DNA from: Chloroflexia bacterium SDU3-3
GTDB taxonomy: Bacteria; Chloroflexota; Chloroflexia; Chloroflexales; Roseiflexaceae
Assembly (NCBI GenBank): GCA_009268125.1
Contig: WBOU01000010.1
Coordinates: 1-64,000 of the forward strand
Length of the DNA: 64,000 nt
Direction of reading: 5' to 3'
Shown one piece after another: positions 15,379-23,173 of the stretch. The translations under genes and the position numbers were made by a program. The notes beneath the pieces are model-generated. The model saw only the letters and a program-made list of their open reading frames with translations, had not been told where the DNA came from and did no database searches. Within the stretch, counting starts at the first letter, position 1. Each line of letters begins with the position of its first letter.

Positions 15379-15618
15379 ATGTTTTCCTCCATCGCTCGCT
15401 GGAAGACCGCCATAGCCGCTATCGCCATCGCATCAATGGCCCGCCGCCAGCTACAAGGCCTGTTCGAGGGCACATACATTGCCGCTAGCGCGTTCCTGAC
15501 AAAAAAAGCAGAAAGCTGTCAGTCTATGCGTTTCTTTTCGCCATCTCATTCGGCTATGCTAGATCAACATGAACTTGTCACTCTTTTTCCTGAAATGAAA
15601 GCGGTCCAAGTCCAATGA
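15379..15618 (+). CDS. Small ORF translationally coupled to the propeller gene
   Basis: A 79-residue frame that I do not recognise. The first 20 residues (RWKTAIAAIAIASMA) look like a membrane or signal segment; the remainder is polar and unlike a conserved domain. It has AAAGGA before ATG 15379 and its stop overlaps the next start as ATGA at 15615-15618, the arrangement of coupled genes. Against it: it begins in an AT-rich island, has atypical codon use, and an inverted repeat (CTGACA/TGTCAG, 15496-15522) lies inside. It could be a degraded N-terminus of a secreted protein. Confidence 0.45.
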   Translation: MFSSIARWKTAIAAIAIASMARRQLQGLFEGTYIAASAFLTKKAESCQSMRFFSPSHSAMLDQHELVTLFPEMKAVQVQ

Positions 15619-17093
15619 TCAAACGAAACACCCAAGCGCTAGCGCTCCTGGCCTGCACCGCGCTCCTGGCCGGGGCTGCCCCGCTGGCGGCCAATGCCTC
15701 AACCCAGCCCGCCGAGGGCCAAATCTACAGCGTCTACTTCCCCTATGTGCGCAGCCCCAACAACCACCGGCTCCTCAGCTCATTGGCCAAGACCTATACG
15801 AGCCAGTGCTGCAACAGCCTCGGCGTGAGCAGCCTCGATGGTAGCAAGACACAATCGCTGCCCCTGCCGATCGAGGTCGAAGCACCCATTATGCACGGCA
15901 CCTACGGCGGCAGCTGGGCGCCCGAGGGCGATCAGATCGCCTACTACTCCACCATCAGCGACACCATCTCGCTGCACACTATCGACAGCGGCATCACCAG
16001 CATGATCACGATCACCACCGACCTGCCCACCGCCAGCACCTACGAGTGGGCACCAGTGGGCACCAAGCTGGCCTACACCGCAGCAGACGGCACCTATGTG
16101 AGCGACAGCCACGGAGGCACGCCCACCAAACTGCTCGACACCACCGGCCAGCGCCTGCTGTGGTCGCCCGATGCGCGGGGCCTGGTGGTGGCCTCGGCAA
16201 GCGCCACGGTGACAGACACCGAAGATCTGGTATTTGCGGATGTGGCCGGAGGCGGCAGCGCCAGCATAGCCGAGGCCGCGCTCTCGAATACGGCGCGCTG
16301 GTCGCCCAAGGGCGGCGTGGTCGCCTTCGCCACCGCCAGCCAGGTGGCGCTCTTCACCACCGCCGACCGCAGCCTCGCCAGCATCAGCGCCGATGTGGGC
16401 AGCGCCGATAGCTACGCGGGCGAGTGGTCGCCCGATGGGGCGCATTTCGCCTTCCTGCACGGCCAGAAGCTCTCGGTCTACACCCTGGCCGACAAGAGCA
16501 CCAAGGAGATCGCCGCAAACGCCAGCAGCTTCTCGTGGTCGGCCACGGGCAGGCTGGGCTATGTGACTAATGTAAACAGCGAGACGGAGCAGGGCACGCT
16601 GAAGGTAAGCAGCGGCGATGGCAGCAGCGCGGTAGATGTGGCTACCAAAGTCTACAGGTGGAATTCGACGTGGTCTTGGTCGCCCGATGGTGCACAGCTG
16701 GCGTTTTACGGCGTACCCGCAGTGGCCGGTGCCAGCAGCAGCGCACAAGGAATCTACATCGCAGCGGCGGATGGCTCGCAGCCCAAATTCATTGATGCGG
16801 GGTTTTCACAAATAGCCTGGTCGCCTGACAGCAATGCGCTGGCAATCTCGACGAACAGCGGGCTACCGCCAAGCATAGAGCAAACCCAGATCGTCCATAC
16901 CGACGGCACCAAAAGCGGCAGCGCCGCCGGAAACTGGCCCGAGTGGTCCCCCGATGGGGCATATGTGATCACATACGATGGGATGTCAAAGGGGCCACAC
17001 GTAGCGGTGTTCACCATCCTCGACCAAAATGGCTCGACGATCCGGTCGATTGATGCCACCATGGGCAGCGGCTACACCTGGTCGCCCGACTAG
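15615..17093 (+). CDS. Secreted TolB-like PD40 beta-propeller protein
   Basis: A 492-residue exported protein. Residues 1-28 are a signal peptide ending LAANA. The remainder repeats the PD40 signature WSPDG or close variants (WAPEGD, WSPDAR, WSPKGG, WSPDGAHF, WSPDGAQLAF, WSPDSN, WSPDGAY), at least seven times at roughly 50-residue spacing, which gives a six- or seven-bladed TolB-like propeller. The paired cysteines CC near residues 64-65 are unusual. No TonB/Pal partners are nearby, so a TolB role is not implied; this is a generic extracellular binding propeller. Its stop overlaps the stop of the convergent Lon-like gene (CTAG shared, 17090-17093). Confidence 0.8.
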   Translation: MIKRNTQALALLACTALLAGAAPLAANASTQPAEGQIYSVYFPYVRSPNNHRLLSSLAKTYTSQCCNSLGVSSLDGSKTQSLPLPIEVEAPIMHGTYGGSWAPEGDQIAYYSTISDTISLHTIDSGITSMITITTDLPTASTYEWAPVGTKLAYTAADGTYVSDSHGGTPTKLLDTTGQRLLWSPDARGLVVASASATVTDTEDLVFADVAGGGSASIAEAALSNTARWSPKGGVVAFATASQVALFTTADRSLASISADVGSADSYAGEWSPDGAHFAFLHGQKLSVYTLADKSTKEIAANASSFSWSATGRLGYVTNVNSETEQGTLKVSSGDGSSAVDVATKVYRWNSTWSWSPDGAQLAFYGVPAVAGASSSAQGIYIAAADGSQPKFIDAGFSQIAWSPDSNALAISTNSGLPPSIEQTQIVHTDGTKSGSAAGNWPEWSPDGAYVITYDGMSKGPHVAVFTILDQNGSTIRSIDATMGSGYTWSPD

Positions 17094-19378
17094 GCCAGCG
17101 CCGCCGCCAGCGCCACATCGGCGCGCTGCGCGGCCACCAGCCGGATGCTGCCGCGCAGCTCGGCGGGCAGCGCCGCCAGCTCGGCGGCGGTGGCGGCGGG
17201 CAGCACCACGCTGGCGGCCCCGGCCCGCTGGGCCGCCAGCAGCCGCTCGCGCAGCCCCGGCGCGGGCAGCAGCCGCCCGCCCACGGTGAGCGCCCCGGCC
17301 AGCGCCAGCCGCGCCTGCGGCGGCCTGCCTCTGGCCAGCGAGGCCAGCGCCGCCGCCACCGCCAGCCCCAGCGCGGGCGTGTCCGAGGCCAGCGCGCCGC
17401 TGGGGATGTGGATGTGGATGTCGTGCGCGGCGAAGAAGCCCGCATCCAGCCCCAGCGCGGCGGCCTCGGCCCGCACCCACGAGAGCGCGGCCTGCGCCAC
17501 CTCGTACACCGCATCGCCCGCGTGGCCAGTGAGCATGAAGCCCAGCCCGCCCGGCATGGCCGTGGCCTCCACCAGCAGCATGTCGCCGCCCTCGGGCGTG
17601 AGCAGCAGCGCGGGCACGGTGCCGGGGCGCGGCGGGGCCGCCAGCTCGTCGGGGGCGTGGCGCTGGCGGCCCAGGTAGGCCCGGGCCGCATCCTCATCCA
17701 CCAGCCGCATGGCCAGGGCGCGGCCCTCGGCCACCTCCGCCGCCAGCTTGCGGCAGATCGTGCCCAGCGCGCGGTCGAGGCCGCGCAGCCCCGGCTCGCG
17801 GGTGTACTCGGCCACCGCCACCCGCAGCGCCCCATCGGTCACGCGCAGCTGGTCGGGGTGCAGGCCATGGGCCTGCAGCTGCGCGGGCAGCAGGTGGCGG
17901 CGCGCGATAGCCAGCTTCTCGCCCAGCGCGTAGCCCGCCAGCGCCACCGGCTCCAGCCGCGCCGCCACGGCGGGCGGCACGTGCTCCCACACCTGCGCGC
18001 TGGCCACCACCAGCGCGGGCGCGAGATCCCAGGCCACCCCATAGTAGCCGTCGCGCAGGCTGCGCGGCGCATCCAGCGCGGCCAGCAGCGCCTGTGCTGC
18101 CTCGGCGCGCGCCGCTGGTGCCAGCGCATCCACATCTTCCAGCAGCAGCACCGCATCGCTGGCCCCGGCCCGCGCCAGCGCCGCCATGATCAGGCCAGGG
18201 CCAGCCGGGCCGCCCAGCAGATCAGCGGGGCTGCGCGCGGCGGCCAGCGACACGCGGGCCAGCGGGCGGCCCAGCGCGGCGGCCAAGGCCCGCGCCAGGT
18301 GCGAGCGCCCCACGCCAGGCGGCCCCACCAGGCAGGGCACCGTCTCGGGCAGGGACTCGCCCCGCCGCAGCGCCAGGTGGTCTACCAGCAGGGCCTTGGC
18401 CTCATCCAGCCCGTAGGCCGCCGCATCCAGCGCCTGCCGCAGCTGCCCCAGGTCGGCGGGCGGCCCGGCCCGCTGGCCCCACGGCAGCGCCAGCAGCCCC
18501 TCCACATACGCCGCCGCCGCGCGCGGGTCGGCAGCGCCCTGGCGGATCTGGCCCAGCGCGCGGCTGGCCGCAGCCTTGGCCTCGGCGCTCATCGCCGAGG
18601 CCCGCACCCGCGCCAGCAGCTGCTCGCCATCGGCGAGCGGCGGCTCGGCAGGCTGGGCCGACAGGGCGTGGGCGCGCTGCGCGAACCGCCCCACCTCGCG
18701 CGAGAGGATGTCGCGCAGCAGCTGCAGCTTGGCCTGGGCCGTAGGGGCCGAGAGGATCGACTCGCGCTCGTCGGTGGGGCTGCGGAACAGCATGTGGCTG
18801 GCCACCAGGTAGGCTAGCCGCAGCGCGTCGTGCTCGGACGCCAGCTGGGCGGGCAGATCGTCGCTGGGCGCGGCCAGCTGGGCCAGCATACGCTGGGCCA
18901 GCATGCGCACCTCGGCCACCAGCGCCGCGCTGGCCTGGGCGTCGCCCAGCTGCTCGGGCACGATCTGGAAGCGCGCCCGCAGGTAGGGCGTGTGCTGCGT
19001 GATCTCCTCGATCTGGATGCGGTCGATGCCCTCGATCGCCACGCGCAGCGTGCCATCTGGCAGGCGCAGCAGCCGATGCACCACCGCCAGCGTGCCCATG
19101 GGGAAGAGCGCGGCGGCCTGGATCTGCTGCGGGCGGCTGGGCGTGCGCAGCGTCGAGCAGGCCACCAGCTCGCCCGCCGCCAGCGCCTCGTCGACCAGCT
19201 GCACCGATGAGGGGTGGCTTACCGCCAGCGGCGTGACCATGGTGGGGTAGGCCAGCAGGCCGGCCAGCGGCAGCAGCGCGATCTCGCTGGGCAGCGCGGG
19301 GCGAAAATCGCCAAGCGCATCATCGGGCAGCATGGGATCGTAGGTCGGCGGTTCGCTCACGGTGGCCTCCTCGAACAT
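17090..19378 (-). CDS. Lon-family protein with lost ATPase and protease residues (pseudo-Lon)
   Basis: A 762-residue protein with the full LonA layout: N-terminal substrate-binding domain (about 31-235, LLPLAGLLAYPTMVTPLAV), helical linker, AAA+ module (about 325-560) and Lon protease domain (about 590-762). Key residues are changed. Walker A reads GPPGVGRS (352-359), Arg for the invariant Lys; Walker B ends LLLEDVD (411-417) in place of DE; the catalytic Ser position reads DTPALG, Ala669; the catalytic Lys position reads PGLRER, Arg710. It is therefore predicted to bind substrates but not hydrolyse ATP or peptides. GTG at 19360 has a better ribosome site (AGGAGG, 5-base gap) than ATG 19378, so the first six residues may not be made; numbering here is from the ATG. 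Confidence 0.88.
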   Translation of the reverse strand: MFEEATVSEPPTYDPMLPDDALGDFRPALPSEIALLPLAGLLAYPTMVTPLAVSHPSSVQLVDEALAAGELVACSTLRTPSRPQQIQAAALFPMGTLAVVHRLLRLPDGTLRVAIEGIDRIQIEEITQHTPYLRARFQIVPEQLGDAQASAALVAEVRMLAQRMLAQLAAPSDDLPAQLASEHDALRLAYLVASHMLFRSPTDERESILSAPTAQAKLQLLRDILSREVGRFAQRAHALSAQPAEPPLADGEQLLARVRASAMSAEAKAAASRALGQIRQGAADPRAAAAYVEGLLALPWGQRAGPPADLGQLRQALDAAAYGLDEAKALLVDHLALRRGESLPETVPCLVGPPGVGRSHLARALAAALGRPLARVSLAAARSPADLLGGPAGPGLIMAALARAGASDAVLLLEDVDALAPAARAEAAQALLAALDAPRSLRDGYYGVAWDLAPALVVASAQVWEHVPPAVAARLEPVALAGYALGEKLAIARRHLLPAQLQAHGLHPDQLRVTDGALRVAVAEYTREPGLRGLDRALGTICRKLAAEVAEGRALAMRLVDEDAARAYLGRQRHAPDELAAPPRPGTVPALLLTPEGGDMLLVEATAMPGGLGFMLTGHAGDAVYEVAQAALSWVRAEAAALGLDAGFFAAHDIHIHIPSGALASDTPALGLAVAAALASLARGRPPQARLALAGALTVGGRLLPAPGLRERLLAAQRAGAASVVLPAATAAELAALPAELRGSIRLVAAQRADVALAAALA

Positions 19379-19454
19379 CGCTCCACGGCATACGAATGCG
19401 TTACACCTGCGCGGCTGCTAGGATTATAGCATTCTCTGCAAGCGGGCAATCTGT

Positions 19455-19565
19455 TTACCACGAAGACCCGAAGGCACGAGAATTTTCACCACCAAGACTC
19501 CAAGAGCAACAAGAACCATATACCACCAAGACTCCAAGGCTCCAAGGGTAACAAGAACCATGTAC
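19455..19565 (+). repeat. CCAAGACTCC repeats, multiple units
   Basis: Three consecutive blocks of the ACCACCAAGACTCCAAGG family, separated by AGCAACAAGAACC-type joins that themselves repeat. Confidence 0.75.
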
Positions 19566-19599
19566 CAGCGAACCAAGTGAACGCTCGACCAAGGCAAAC

Positions 19600-19730
19600 C
19601 CCACCCACCAGGCCCATGCGGCGAAGGTGCCGCTCGTGCAAACTGGCCATATGCACGAACACCAGCCGCCAGCGAGCAGCATAGGAACGCTCAAAATTAG
19701 GGGTTCGCAGGGCACACACCCACCAACCAC
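19600..19730 (-). repeat. Dispersed long repeat, copy C (inverted, diverged)
   Basis: Reverse complement of the 106-242 repeat: GGCCCATGCGGCGAAGGTGC, then GAACACCAGCC and ATAGGAACGCTC are recognisable, with more substitutions than between copies A and B. Confidence 0.75.
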
Positions 19731-19956
19731 GAGGAACCGCCAACATGATCGAAGCCGCCAATGATCAAACCTGCTGATTCACCCGCCCGCCTTTACCAGC
19801 GGCGCAAGCAATTTTCACTCCGGCGCAAGCCGTTTTCGCAGCGGCGCTCCCTTTTTCACCCCGCCCAGCCCCCACCAGCGGCGCACCCGACTTATTCAAT
19901 AGACGAACCTTCACAGCAGGCCCACAGGCCACAACAGCCCGTGGCATACGGTGCGC

Positions 19957-19962
19957 TATAAT
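19957..19962 (+). promoter_or_regulatory. -10 element before adk
   Basis: A perfect TATAAT 34 bases before the adk start codon. No good -35 hexamer is seen at the right distance. Confidence 0.5.
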
Positions 19963-19996
19963 GGGGGGAAGTATTTTGGCACAGTGGGAGAGAACC

Positions 19997-20653
19997 ATGA
20001 ACCTTGTGCTCCTTGGCCCGCCCGGCTCAGGGAAGAGCACAGTCGCCAAGCCGCTGGTCGAGCGGCACGGTCTGACGCTCATCGCCACGGGGCAGCGGCT
20101 CCGTGATGAAATGGCCGCCCGCACCCCGATCGGGCTAGAGGTCGAGCCGCTGCTAGAGCGCGGCGAGTTTGCGCCCGACGAGCTGATGGCACGGCTCATC
20201 CGCGATGTGCTCGGCAAGCTGGCCCCCGACCAAGGCTTTCTGATGGATGGCTACCCGCGCACCCAGTTCCAGGCCGTCACGCTTGAGCAGCTGCTTGCTG
20301 GCCTGGGCCGCAGCCTCACCGCCGTGATCAACCTAGAGGTTCCCGACGCCGAGGTCATCCGCCGTATGAGCGGGCGCAGAACATGCATCATCCCCGGCGA
20401 GGCACCCTGGCCCATCCATATCGAGGACGAGGCCGCCGTGGCCCAGTGCCAGGCGCGGGGCGGCACGCTCACCCAGCGCGACGACGACTCGCCCGAGCTG
20501 GTGCGCCAGCGCCTGGCGGTCTACCACGAGCGCACCCAGCCGCTGATCAGCTTCTACCGCGAGCGCGGCAGGCTGCTGGTGATCGATGCCAGCGCCCCGC
20601 CCGACACGGTGATCGAGCGCGCTACCGCCGCCCTTGCGCCATTGGTCCGATAG
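19997..20653 (+). CDS. adk: Adenylate kinase-family nucleoside monophosphate kinase
   Basis: A 218-residue kinase that interconverts AMP and ATP with ADP (or a related NMP). P-loop GPPGSGKST at 7-15, NMP-binding region with TGQRLRDEMA, the Arg of DGYPRT, and the LID ending in QRDDDSPE. The LID is longer than in E. coli and retains only two cysteines (in RTCII and AQCQARG) where the zinc type has four, so the metal site is probably lost. ATG 19997 has GGGAG seven bases upstream. It is not in a ribosomal-protein operon as adk often is; glgA follows 141 bases downstream. A paralogue of the housekeeping adk elsewhere in the genome is possible. Confidence 0.85.
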   Translation: MNLVLLGPPGSGKSTVAKPLVERHGLTLIATGQRLRDEMAARTPIGLEVEPLLERGEFAPDELMARLIRDVLGKLAPDQGFLMDGYPRTQFQAVTLEQLLAGLGRSLTAVINLEVPDAEVIRRMSGRRTCIIPGEAPWPIHIEDEAAVAQCQARGGTLTQRDDDSPELVRQRLAVYHERTQPLISFYRERGRLLVIDASAPPDTVIERATAALAPLVR

Positions 20654-20659
20654 CCCGCA

Positions 20660-20681
20660 AGCGCCGCAGTGTGGCGGCGCT
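20660..20681 (+). terminator. Hairpin between adk and glgA
   Basis: AGCGCCGC / GCGGCGCT stem with a six-base loop, seven bases beyond the adk stop; no T run. Could attenuate read-through into glgA. Confidence 0.45.
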
Positions 20682-20794
20682 GCCCCCGAGCCTGGCAGCG
20701 TCCCCCCACACCTACATCGCAGCGCCTCACGCATAGCCCATGGTCCACACTCAAGCCAACAAACAAGCCGACACACGATGAAACGAGGCGTCGT

Positions 20795-22273
20795 ATGGCA
20801 GATCACCCGCTAAAGATATTGATGGTTTCCGCCGAGATGGTGCCGTTCGCCAAGACCGGCGGGCTGGCCGATGTGGTCGGCGCGCTGCCCAAGGCCCTGA
20901 AGGAGCAGGGGCACGATGTGCGCGTGGCCATGCCGCGCTACGGGCGCGTGCGGCGCGACCGCTTCGGCCTGGCCGAGTTCATCCCCAGCTTCAGCGTGCC
21001 GCTGGATGACCGCATGGTGGATGTGAGCATCCTGCAGACCAGCATCGCCTCGCACGGCGGCGATGTGCCGGTGTACATGGTGGAGAACGCCCGCTACTTC
21101 GACCGCGAGGGCATCTACATGTACGAGGATGATGCCGACCGCTTCATCCTGTTCTGCCGCGCCGCGATCGAGGCCACCCGCCAGATCGGCTGGCAGCCCG
21201 ACATCATCCACTGCCACGACTGGCAGACCGCGATCATCCCCAACTGGCTGAAGACGGTGTACAAGGATGATCCGTTCTTCGCCAGCACCGCCAGCGTCTA
21301 CACCATCCACAACCTGGCCTACCAGGGCGTGTTCGGCAACCGCGTGCTGGAGATCGCCGGGGTGGATGAGTACGGCTACATCGCCCAGCCCGCCCTGCCG
21401 CACCTGGGCGACGCGGTGGACTTTATGGGGCGCGGCATCTACTACGCCGACATCATCAACACCGTGAGCGAGACCTACGCCCGCGAGATCCTGGAGCCGG
21501 AGTACGGCGAGGGGCTTGACCCCGTGCTGCGCGAGCGCAGCGACCACCTGTTCGGCGTGCTGAACGGGATCGACACCGACGTGAACGACCCGCAGACCGA
21601 TACCCACCTGGCCGCCAACTTCAGCCTGGCCGACCAGGCCGGCAAGCGGCTGTGCAAGGCCGACATCCAGCGCGAGGCCCGCCTGCCCGAGAACCCGCAC
21701 ACCCCGCTGGTGGGCGTGATCTCGCGGCTGTCGAACCAGAAGGGCTTCGACCTGATCGACAGCATCCTAGAGCCGCTGCTGCGCAACCACGACATCCAGG
21801 TGGTGGTGCTAGGCACCGGCGACCAGCGCTACCACGATCGCCTGACCGAGTTCCAGGGCCGCTTCCCGCAGCAGGTCAAGGCCTTCCTCACCTTCAACGC
21901 CACGCTGACGCAGAAGATCTACGCCGGGTCGGACATGTTCCTCATGCCCTCGCGGTTCGAGCCATGCGGCCTGGGCCAGATGATCGCGCTGCGCTACGGG
22001 GCCATCCCGATCGTGCGCAGCACCGGCGGCCTGGCCGACACCGTGCGCGACTACGACGCCAGCAGCGGCGATGGCAATGGCTTCACCTTCGCCAGCTACG
22101 ACCCCGCCGCGCTCTACGATGCGATCGCGCGCGCGGTGGCCAGCTACGGCGATCGCGATCGCTGGCAGCAGCTGGTGACACGGGCCATGGCGTCCGACCA
22201 CTCGTGGTCGGCCAGCGCGCGACGCTATGTCGAGCTGTACCGCAGGGCGCTGGAGGCGCAATCGCAGGGCTAG
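20795..22273 (+). CDS. glgA: Glycogen synthase (GT5)
   Basis: A 492-residue GT5 starch/glycogen synthase that adds glucose from ADP-glucose (or UDP-glucose) to the non-reducing end of alpha-1,4-glucan. The N-terminal KTGGL loop (Lys20) that binds the nucleotide sugar is present, as are HCHDWQT, TIHNLAYQG, the start of the second Rossmann domain GVISRLSNQKGFDL, and the C-terminal FEPCGLGQM / STGGLADTV motifs, so the active site looks complete. ATG 20795 is preceded by CGAGG. No branching enzyme or glgC is in the window. Confidence 0.95.
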   Translation: MADHPLKILMVSAEMVPFAKTGGLADVVGALPKALKEQGHDVRVAMPRYGRVRRDRFGLAEFIPSFSVPLDDRMVDVSILQTSIASHGGDVPVYMVENARYFDREGIYMYEDDADRFILFCRAAIEATRQIGWQPDIIHCHDWQTAIIPNWLKTVYKDDPFFASTASVYTIHNLAYQGVFGNRVLEIAGVDEYGYIAQPALPHLGDAVDFMGRGIYYADIINTVSETYAREILEPEYGEGLDPVLRERSDHLFGVLNGIDTDVNDPQTDTHLAANFSLADQAGKRLCKADIQREARLPENPHTPLVGVISRLSNQKGFDLIDSILEPLLRNHDIQVVVLGTGDQRYHDRLTEFQGRFPQQVKAFLTFNATLTQKIYAGSDMFLMPSRFEPCGLGQMIALRYGAIPIVRSTGGLADTVRDYDASSGDGNGFTFASYDPAALYDAIARAVASYGDRDRWQQLVTRAMASDHSWSASARRYVELYRRALEAQSQG

Positions 22274-22285
22274 GCGGGCAGCACC

Positions 22286-22317
22286 AAGGGCCGGCGGGGC
22301 GCACCCGTCGGCCCTTT
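22286..22317 (+). terminator. Terminator of glgA
   Basis: A 13-base-pair stem with one G-T pair (AAGGGCCGGCGGG against CCCGTCGGCCCTT), five-base loop and TTT, 13 bases beyond the stop. Confidence 0.75.
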
Positions 22318-22345
22318 GCTGTGCCGTAGGGCCGGGGCCAGTTTT

Positions 22346-22386
22346 CTACCACCAAGACACCAAGGCACCAAGGGAACGAATGGGAA
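22346..22386 (+). repeat. CCAAGACACC-type repeat
   Basis: ACCACCAAGACACCAAGGCA followed by CCAAGGGAACG, another member of the dispersed CCAAG family. Confidence 0.75.
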
Positions 22387-22450
22387 CAAGTGCCGTGAAA
22401 GCGCAAAGGGACGGCCGACATGACGCCTAGACCCTGATCAAATTGAAGGC

Positions 22451-22478
22451 TTGACAATTACCGATATATCGATATACT
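22451..22478 (+). promoter_or_regulatory. Promoter P1 of the MarR-ABC operon
   Basis: TTGACA at 22451-22456, a 16-base spacer, TATACT at 22473-22478. The spacer is filled by the left arm of the operator below, so a bound repressor would block RNA polymerase directly. Confidence 0.85.
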
Positions 22479-22501
22479 ATGCGTTGTCGATATATCGGTA
22501 A
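22458..22501. promoter_or_regulatory. Inverted-repeat operator over P1
   Basis: Perfect 15-base arms TTACCGATATATCGA (22458-22472) and TCGATATATCGGTAA (22487-22501), 14 bases apart. Each arm contains the 10-base palindrome CGATATATCG, so this is a pair of dimer sites with centres 26 bases apart. The right site covers the probable transcription start. Confidence 0.88.
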
Positions 22502-22527
22502 CTTCTACACTCAGGCAAAAGACGATC

Positions 22528-22556
22528 TTGACAAGCCGTGGCGGGCGGCGTATCAT
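22528..22556 (+). promoter_or_regulatory. Promoter P2 of the MarR-ABC operon
   Basis: TTGACA at 22528-22533, a 17-base spacer, TATCAT at 22551-22556, 49 bases before the MarR start codon. Confidence 0.8.
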
Positions 22557-22565
22557 ACCGTTCAG

Positions 22566-22582
22566 TTAGTTCATCTAACTAA
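22566..22582. promoter_or_regulatory. Palindromic operator downstream of P2
   Basis: TTAGTT and AACTAA arms around a five-base spacer, at about the transcription start of P2. Size and shape fit a MarR-dimer site for autoregulation; it differs in sequence from the P1 operator. Confidence 0.75.
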
Positions 22583-22604
22583 TTTGTGTGAAATGATAGT
22601 GCCC

Positions 22605-23084
22605 ATGACACAGCCAACCAACGCCCAGCGCCTCGTACGCGTGCTGTTCCAGATCCGCCACCTGAAAACGGGCAAAGCCAGCCGCGCCATGAGCGAACTC
22701 GGGCTTTCCGCATCGCACATCCGCGTGCTCTACACGCTGGCCCATACCGACAGAGCCATCCCCATGAAAGAGCTGGCCAGCGCGCTCGACCTCACGCCGC
22801 CCTCGGTCACGTCGCTCATCCGGCGGCTGGACGAGGCGGGCCTGATCAGCCGCAGCGCCGACACCAGCGACAGCCGCGTGGCCCTGATCACGCTCACCGA
22901 CGAGGGCCAGGCGCTGCTGCGCGCCTTCTACGAGCAGCAGGTGTCGCATATGGATGCGCTGCTCAGCACGCTCAGCGACGACGAGCAGGCCCAGGTGCTG
23001 CGCCTACTAGAGCGGGCCGCAGCCGCGCTGACCGACGCCAGCGACAGCGCTAGCGAGCACTGCCCAGCGCGCCGCAGCAGCTAG
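22605..23084 (+). CDS. MarR-family transcriptional regulator
   Basis: A 159-residue winged-helix repressor. It shows the MarR core: helices around residues 10-50, helix-turn-helix MKELASALDLTPPSVTSLIR, then the wing RSADTSDSRVALITLTDEG with the conserved Asp-x-Arg. It has no cysteine in the sensor region, so ligand binding rather than oxidation is the likely signal. It is the first gene of a unit with two ABC half-transporters, and the palindromes at 22458 and 22566 are likely its targets. ATG 22605 is chosen; ATG 22593 is in frame four codons upstream. The C-terminal tail is Ala/Ser-rich. Confidence 0.9.
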   Translation: MTQPTNAQRLVRVLFQIRHLKTGKASRAMSELGLSASHIRVLYTLAHTDRAIPMKELASALDLTPPSVTSLIRRLDEAGLISRSADTSDSRVALITLTDEGQALLRAFYEQQVSHMDALLSTLSDDEQAQVLRLLERAAAALTDASDSASEHCPARRSS

Positions 23085-23173
23085 CGCGGCAGCAGAACCA
23101 ACGTTACCAGCCGAGCGCCCGCGCGGAGCCGCACGCGGTGCCAGTTCCCCTTGTGTCGAAAAAGGAGCAAACC

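Larger units (their letters stand above)
19379..19996. other. Non-coding region with dispersed repeats
   Basis: About 620 bases between divergent genes. It holds CCAAG-type repeats (19455-19565), the inverted third copy of the long repeat (19600-19730), a stretch with four GGCGCAAGC/GGCGC-type motifs near 19800-19880, and the adk promoter. No gene is supported. Confidence 0.7.

Noticed and set aside
17408-18817. 469-residue plus-strand frame opposite the Lon-like gene
   Set aside because: It is an antisense shadow rich in Arg, Gln and His with no domain; the minus-strand frame has clear homology.
23138-23173. GTG start for the first ABC subunit
   Set aside because: There is no ribosome site before it, while TTG 23174 has AAAGGAG six bases upstream.
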